From Prevotella sp. (GTDB taxonomy: Bacteria; Bacteroidota; Bacteroidia; Bacteroidales; Bacteroidaceae): 20,148 nt of DNA. Made by a program: the position numbers and the translations under genes. The notes below the pieces were generated by a model. That model saw only the letters and a list, made by a program, of their open reading frames with translations, searched no databases and was not told the DNA's origin. Below are positions 16,711 to 20,148 of this stretch, one piece after another (position 1 is the stretch's first letter; every line of letters begins with the position of its first letter). The stretch spans positions 1 to 20,148 of the forward strand of contig JAILAA010000047.1 in NCBI GenBank assembly GCA_024681875.1, written 5' to 3'.

Positions 16711-18476
16711 TGTATCGATTCCTCCTTCTCATATTTGTCCCGCTATGGGTCATGGCACAGGATAACGCCATTACAGTAGAGCCTGGCGAGTACACCATTG
16801 AGCAGGCCCTGCAAAAGGCACGCCTTGCCCGTCTGCAAGGCACTGCGCAGGACGGTTCACCCGTCCTGAAACTGCAGCCCGGCACCTACCGCCTGTCGCA
16901 GCCCGTCATCCTGCGTCCCGAGGACAGCGGCACGCGCATCATTGCCGAAGGCGACGTGCGACTGAGCGGCGGCGTGGTCATCAGTGGCTGGCGCAAAGAA
17001 GGCGACCTCTGGATAGCCGATGTACCTTTATGGAACGGACGCCCTTTGGAGTTCCGCCAACTGTGGGTGAACGGTCGCAAGGCCGTCCGTGCCCGCGACG
17101 TCTCCGACTTCGAACAGATGCACCGCATCCTCAGCGTCGACAAACAGCGTGAAATCATCTACGTGCCCCGCCAGGCGGTAGCCAAGCTCACACCTCATAC
17201 CTCACACCTCACACCTCTCGAGATGGTTCTCCACGAAATGTGGTGCGTAGCCAACCTGCGCATCAAGGATATGCGTGTGCAGGGCGATTCTGTCGCCCTG
17301 ACTTTCCATCAACCTGAGAGCCACATCCATTTCATGCATCCGTGGCCGTCGCCGATGGTGACGCCCAATGGCCAGCACAACTCTGCTTTCTACCTCACAG
17401 GCACCCGCGAACTGTTGGACGAGCCGGGTGAGTGGTGGCTAGACACACAGCAACAAAAGCTCTACTACATGCCACTGTCAGGTGAGGACATGCAGACTGC
17501 CGAGGTCATCGCCCCAGCTTTAGAGACGCTACTGATGGTAGAGGGTACGCCCGACGAGCCCGTGAAGGACGTGACCCTCGAAGGCATCACCTTCGAGCAC
17601 AGCACGTGGTTGCGGCCCAGTATGAAGGGCCATGCACCACTGCAGGCCGGCATGTATATGATTGAGGCGTACAAGATACGTCCGCAGATCAGCCGTCCCA
17701 ACGGCGACCACAAGCTCGACAACCAAGGGTGGGTAGGCCGCCCTGCCGCCGCCGTCGCCGTCAACTGTGCCGAGAATTTTTCCCTATCGGGCTGCACCGT
17801 CCGCCACACCGCCTCTACGGCTCTCGACTACTACCGCTATGTCAATGGGGGAACCGTCGACCGCTGTACGTTCACCGATATTGGCGGCACCGCCATCCTC
17901 GCTGGCAGTTTCGGCCCCGAAGGCCACGAGGCGCACCTGCCCTACAACCCCTTTGACCAGCGCGAAACGTGCACCAACCTCACCATCAGCAACAACCGCA
18001 TCGATGACGCGGCCAACGAAGACTGGGGATGCCTCGGCATCGGCGCCGGTTTTGTACGCGGCATCCATATCGAGCACAACGAAATCAGCAATGTATCCTA
18101 CACCGGCATCAGCCTTGGTTGGGGCTGGAACCGCCAGCCTTGTGCCATGGCCGACAATGTAGTACGTGCCAACTATATCCACCACTATGCCCGCCACATG
18201 TACGACACTGCCGGCATCTACACCTTGGGAGCACAACCCAACACCATCATCGAGGAGAACGTTGTGGACAGCATCTACAGCCCGTCTTATGTTCACGACC
18301 CCGAGCACTGGTTCTATCTCTACACCGACGAGGGCAGTAGCGGCATTACCATCCGCCACAACTGGACGCCTGCCGAGAAATACCTGAAGAACGCCAACGG
18401 CCCCAACAACGTATGGGAAGACAACGGACCGCAGGTGAGTGAAAGCATTAAGTCCTGTGCCGGCATCCTACCATAG
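16710..18476 (+). CDS. Secreted right-handed beta-helix glycosidase-like protein (GH141-like)
   Basis: This 588-aa protein has a signal peptide (MYRFLLLIFVPLWVMAQ). Its start, ITVEPGEYTIEQALQKAR, is the edge of a right-handed parallel beta-helix. Later coils carry typical N/D-rich turns (VKDVTLEGITFEHS, FSLSGCTVRHT, LTISNNRIDD, IHIEHNEISNVSYTGISL, NTIIEENVVDSIY). Segments such as SGGVVISGW and FRQLWVNGRKAVRARD near the N terminus recall the GH141 family (alpha-L-fucosidase and xylanase activities), but I cannot exclude another beta-helix family. I see no residue pair that I could call catalytic with confidence. The GH106 and GH2 neighbours support a pectin or rhamnogalacturonan substrate. The start codon is formed by the end of an ACGAATTNT repeat, and residues 160-171 are encoded by four CTCACAC-type heptamers. 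Confidence 0.75.
   Translation: MYRFLLLIFVPLWVMAQDNAITVEPGEYTIEQALQKARLARLQGTAQDGSPVLKLQPGTYRLSQPVILRPEDSGTRIIAEGDVRLSGGVVISGWRKEGDLWIADVPLWNGRPLEFRQLWVNGRKAVRARDVSDFEQMHRILSVDKQREIIYVPRQAVAKLTPHTSHLTPLEMVLHEMWCVANLRIKDMRVQGDSVALTFHQPESHIHFMHPWPSPMVTPNGQHNSAFYLTGTRELLDEPGEWWLDTQQQKLYYMPLSGEDMQTAEVIAPALETLLMVEGTPDEPVKDVTLEGITFEHSTWLRPSMKGHAPLQAGMYMIEAYKIRPQISRPNGDHKLDNQGWVGRPAAAVAVNCAENFSLSGCTVRHTASTALDYYRYVNGGTVDRCTFTDIGGTAILAGSFGPEGHEAHLPYNPFDQRETCTNLTISNNRIDDAANEDWGCLGIGAGFVRGIHIEHNEISNVSYTGISLGWGWNRQPCAMADNVVRANYIHHYARHMYDTAGIYTLGAQPNTIIEENVVDSIYSPSYVHDPEHWFYLYTDEGSSGITIRHNWTPAEKYLKNANGPNNVWEDNGPQVSESIKSCAGILP
17187..17218 (+). repeat. In-frame CTCACAC heptamer tract in the beta-helix gene
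   Basis: CTCACAC (17187-17193), CTCATAC (17194-17200), CTCACAC (17201-17207) and CTCACAC (17208-17214) run head to tail. They encode LTPHTSHLTPLE between IIYVPRQAVAK and MVLHEMWCV. No purine-rich partner arm lies nearby. Confidence 0.85.
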
Positions 18477-19812
18477 CAATTTACAAAAACCGTTTTTGTC
18501 CGTGATAGTCCGTGGCCAAATAGACAGGGATATTCTGCGGCTGGCGCTGCCCAGCATCGTGTCGAACATCACGGTGCCGCTGTTGGGACTGTGCGACGTG
18601 GCTATCATGGGTCACGTAGGTGGCGCCAGACATATCGGCGCCATTGCTGTCGGCTCGATGATCTTCAATGTCATGTACTGGCTGTTCGTCTTTCTGCGGA
18701 TGAGTACCAGCGGACTGACGGCACAGGCCTATGGAGCCAGGCAATGGAACGAAACGAGACGCATTAGACGCCGTTATCTGACAATGGCCCTCTGTTTCGG
18801 AGTGGCCATCATAGTGCTGCAGGAACCCTTACGCCTGCTCACGTTCTGGCTGATGCAGGCCGAGGGCGACGTCGCCACACTCTGCACTCCCTATTATTAT
18901 ATCTGTATCTGGGGTGCGCCGGCAGTACTCGGTCTCTACGTGGTCACGGGCTGGCTCGTCGGTATGCAGAACACGCGCCAGCCCATGATTATCGCCATCG
19001 GACAGAACGTGGTGAACATCGCCACATCGTTAGTGCTGGTCCTTGTCTTCGATATGGGCATCGTGGGCGTGGCCATAGGCACTGTAGTGGCGCAATGGGC
19101 TGGATTTCTTACTGGATTTTGGTTGATGGTTGATGGTGGAAGGTGGAGGGTTGATGGTGGAAGGTGGAAGGAGAATACCTCAAACAGCCACGAAAAGACA
19201 AATCTCCCTCCACCTTCCACCATCAGCATCCACCTTTTCCTCCGCACCGTCTGTTTGGTTGCCGTAAACCTATATTTCACATCGGCGGGCTCGGCACAGG
19301 GTGCGCTCATACTGGCAGCGAACACACTGCTGATGCAGTTCTTCACCATCTACAGTTATATGACCGACGGCTTTGCCAATGCCGGTGAAGCTTTGGCGGG
19401 ACGTCACGTGGGAGCACATGATGCAGCAATGTTACAGTTGACAGTACGTCGTCTATTCCTTTGGGGCTTTGCTATGGCACTACTCTTTACTATGGTCTAC
19501 GCCTTTGGCGGCAGATTCTTGTTGCGTCTGCTCACTACCGATGTTGACGTTATAGCCACCGCCCGCCACTATCTGCCCTGGGCGGTCTGTATTCCCTTTG
19601 CGGGCATGGCGGCCTTCGTGTGGGACGGCATCTTCATCGGAATGACGCGTGCCAAGGAAATGTTAGTGGCTTGCTTTGTGGCCGCTGTGGTGTTCTTTGC
19701 ACTCTGGCTGTGTCTGGCGTCATTGTGGCACAACGACGCCCTCTGGTGCGCCTTCCTCGCCTTCCTTTTTATGCGCGGCATAGTGCAAACCATCGCATAT
19801 TTGAAAAAGTAA
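18439..19812 (+). CDS. MATE-family multidrug/metabolite exporter
   Basis: This protein of up to 457 aa is an inner-membrane antiporter of the multidrug and toxic compound extrusion family (DinF-like branch). LALPSIVSNITVPLLGLCDVAIMGHVG is the classic first membrane helix, followed by many hydrophobic segments consistent with twelve helices; the second half opens with FLRTVCLVAVNLYFTSAG and NTLLMQFFTIYSYMTDGFANAGEAL. The substrate is unknown. The start is uncertain: ATG 18439 is the only ATG but overlaps the previous gene by 38 bp and adds residues translated from that gene and a repeat. GTG 18502, inside a CACGGA-type repeat, is the nearest alternative to the conserved region. The cytoplasmic loop between helices 6 and 7 (about residues 230-263) is encoded by an inverted GGTGGAA heptamer repeat. 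Confidence 0.88.
   Translation: MKALSPVPASYHSNLQKPFLSVIVRGQIDRDILRLALPSIVSNITVPLLGLCDVAIMGHVGGARHIGAIAVGSMIFNVMYWLFVFLRMSTSGLTAQAYGARQWNETRRIRRRYLTMALCFGVAIIVLQEPLRLLTFWLMQAEGDVATLCTPYYYICIWGAPAVLGLYVVTGWLVGMQNTRQPMIIAIGQNVVNIATSLVLVLVFDMGIVGVAIGTVVAQWAGFLTGFWLMVDGGRWRVDGGRWKENTSNSHEKTNLPPPSTISIHLFLRTVCLVAVNLYFTSAGSAQGALILAANTLLMQFFTIYSYMTDGFANAGEALAGRHVGAHDAAMLQLTVRRLFLWGFAMALLFTMVYAFGGRFLLRLLTTDVDVIATARHYLPWAVCIPFAGMAAFVWDGIFIGMTRAKEMLVACFVAAVVFFALWLCLASLWHNDALWCAFLAFLFMRGIVQTIAYLKK
18490..18515 (-). repeat. CACGGA decamer repeat at the start of the MATE gene
   Basis: Read on the minus strand, CACGGACTAT and CACGGACAAA units sit 10 bp apart (TCCGTG at 18499 and 18509 on the plus strand). 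The left edge also forms ACAAAAA (18483-18489) / TTTTTGT (18493-18499), a 7-bp A/T-only hairpin. The repeat obscures the true MATE start codon. Confidence 0.7.
19121..19225 (+). repeat. In-frame inverted GGTGGAA heptamer repeat in the MATE gene
   Basis: Seven heptamers (GGTTGAT, GGTTGAT, GGTGGAA, GGTGGAG, GGTTGAT, GGTGGAA, GGTGGAA) run from 19121 to 19169. The right arm 19206-19225 is a perfect 20-nt inverted copy of 19131-19150. A longer arm, 19203-19225, pairs with 19152-19174 at 22 of 23 positions around a 28-nt loop. It encodes a seven-residue periodic VDGGRWR/VDGGRWK stretch. Confidence 0.92.
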
Positions 19813-19819
19813 CTTATTT

Positions 19820-19850
19820 TTTGCTCTTTTACTGTTTTTTCGTAACTTTG
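19820..19850 (+). promoter_or_regulatory. Rightward Bacteroidetes-type promoter after the MATE gene
   Basis: TTTG (19820-19823), a 19-bp spacer and TAACTTTG (19843-19850) match both promoter elements fully. Transcription would run right from about 19857 into gene-free sequence, so the product is either a small RNA or the leader of a gene beyond the window. Confidence 0.7.
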
Positions 19851-20011
19851 TAAGAATTCTCAGCTTTTCTTTAGATAAAGGCAGTCTGGGAGATTGAGGA
19901 AAAACTGGGTTACGAATTGGCAACCGTACTCAATTCCACATTCTGCTATGTATTGCTTTCAATGAACACCTGATGCTGAGCCTGCAACCATTTATGGCTC
20001 ATCATCGAGTG

Positions 20012-20043
20012 CAAAGGTAATCATTTCTTTGTATACGACCAAA
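20012..20043 (-). promoter_or_regulatory. Leftward Bacteroidetes-type promoter facing the MATE gene
   Basis: On the minus strand TTTG (20043 to 20040), a 20-bp spacer and TACCTTTG (20019 to 20012) match both elements fully. A transcript would start near 20005 and run left toward the end of the MATE gene, antisense to the rightward transcript over about 150 nt. Confidence 0.65.
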
Positions 20044-20103
20044 TGTTATGCTATTTTTTTATGAGTTTTGTATTATTCATAGATGTATAAGGCATTCGAT
20101 AGA

Positions 20104-20146
20104 ATGAAGCGAAAAGATGGAACTTAATACCATCCGTCCGCTTCAT
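20104..20146. other. Hairpin at the right edge of the window
   Basis: ATGAAGCG (20104-20111) pairs with CGCTTCAT (20139-20146), and GATGG (20116-20120) pairs with CCATC (20130-20134). The two stems are separated by a symmetric 4/4 internal loop, with a 9-nt A/T-rich apical loop. No T-run is visible before the window ends, so terminator, leader element and mobile-element end all remain possible. Confidence 0.5.
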
Positions 20147-20148
20147 CC

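Larger units (their letters stand above)
19813..20148. other. Gene-free right end with convergent promoters
   Basis: No convincing protein gene lies here. On the plus strand the longest ATG frame near the centre is 15 codons (19973-20020), and on the minus strand 19 codons (20005-19946). The stretch holds two well-formed promoters facing each other and a terminal hairpin. I do not recognise a known RNA family. Confidence 0.6.

Noticed and set aside
19861..20010. Known structural RNA (6S, RNase P RNA, tmRNA, SRP RNA)
   Set aside because: Looked for landmark motifs and stems; only a weak GAATTG/CAATTC hairpin was found, not enough to name a family.

Overview
The window looks like a chromosomal segment from a Bacteroidales bacterium, most likely Prevotella or a close relative. 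The evidence is Bacteroidetes-type promoters (TTTG/TTG, 19-20 bp, TAnnTTTG), housekeeping proteins that closely resemble Bacteroidales RuvB, CoaD, YbeY and RNase III, a dense set of secreted carbohydrate-active enzymes, and many A/T- or purine-rich short-period repeats between genes.

Layout. 1-666 (minus strand) is the 5' part of a secreted GH43 glycosidase cut by the window edge. It is transcribed divergently from a plus-strand block: sufE, ruvB, coaD and ybeY (821-3310), ended by an intrinsic terminator. A second housekeeping block follows with its own promoter: acpP, fabF and rnc (3473-6253). Directly behind rnc, in the same direction and without a recognisable promoter, lies a catabolic cassette: a LacZ-type GH2 beta-galactosidase, a second GH2 enzyme, a GH106-type alpha-L-rhamnosidase, an SGNH/sialate-O-acetylesterase-type esterase and a secreted right-handed beta-helix protein (GH141-like), then a MATE-family exporter. 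The mix of GH2, GH106, beta-helix and esterase activities suggests breakdown of a decorated pectin (rhamnogalacturonan-type) glycan. No SusC/SusD pair or regulator is in the window. The last 336 bases hold no convincing gene but carry two convergent promoters and a terminal hairpin.

The most unusual feature is a recurring class of short-period repeats, found at 15 places. Units of exactly 7 bp (GAATTAA, GAAGAAT, GGTGAGA, TCACCTC, CTCACAC, TTATCAT, GGTGGAA), 9 bp (ACGAATTAT) or 10 bp (CACGGANNNN) occur in small tandem tracts, often as inverted pairs that fold into long hairpins. In the housekeeping region they lie between genes. From the beta-galactosidase onward they also lie inside open reading frames, always leaving the frame open. 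They appear to replace a whole domain of the beta-galactosidase, sit in loops of four other enzymes and the exporter, and supply two signal-peptide cores. Four copies have the form 'heptamer tract + CGGC-NNN-GCCG hairpin'. Two of the inter-genic hairpins lie just upstream of fabF and rnc and may control them.
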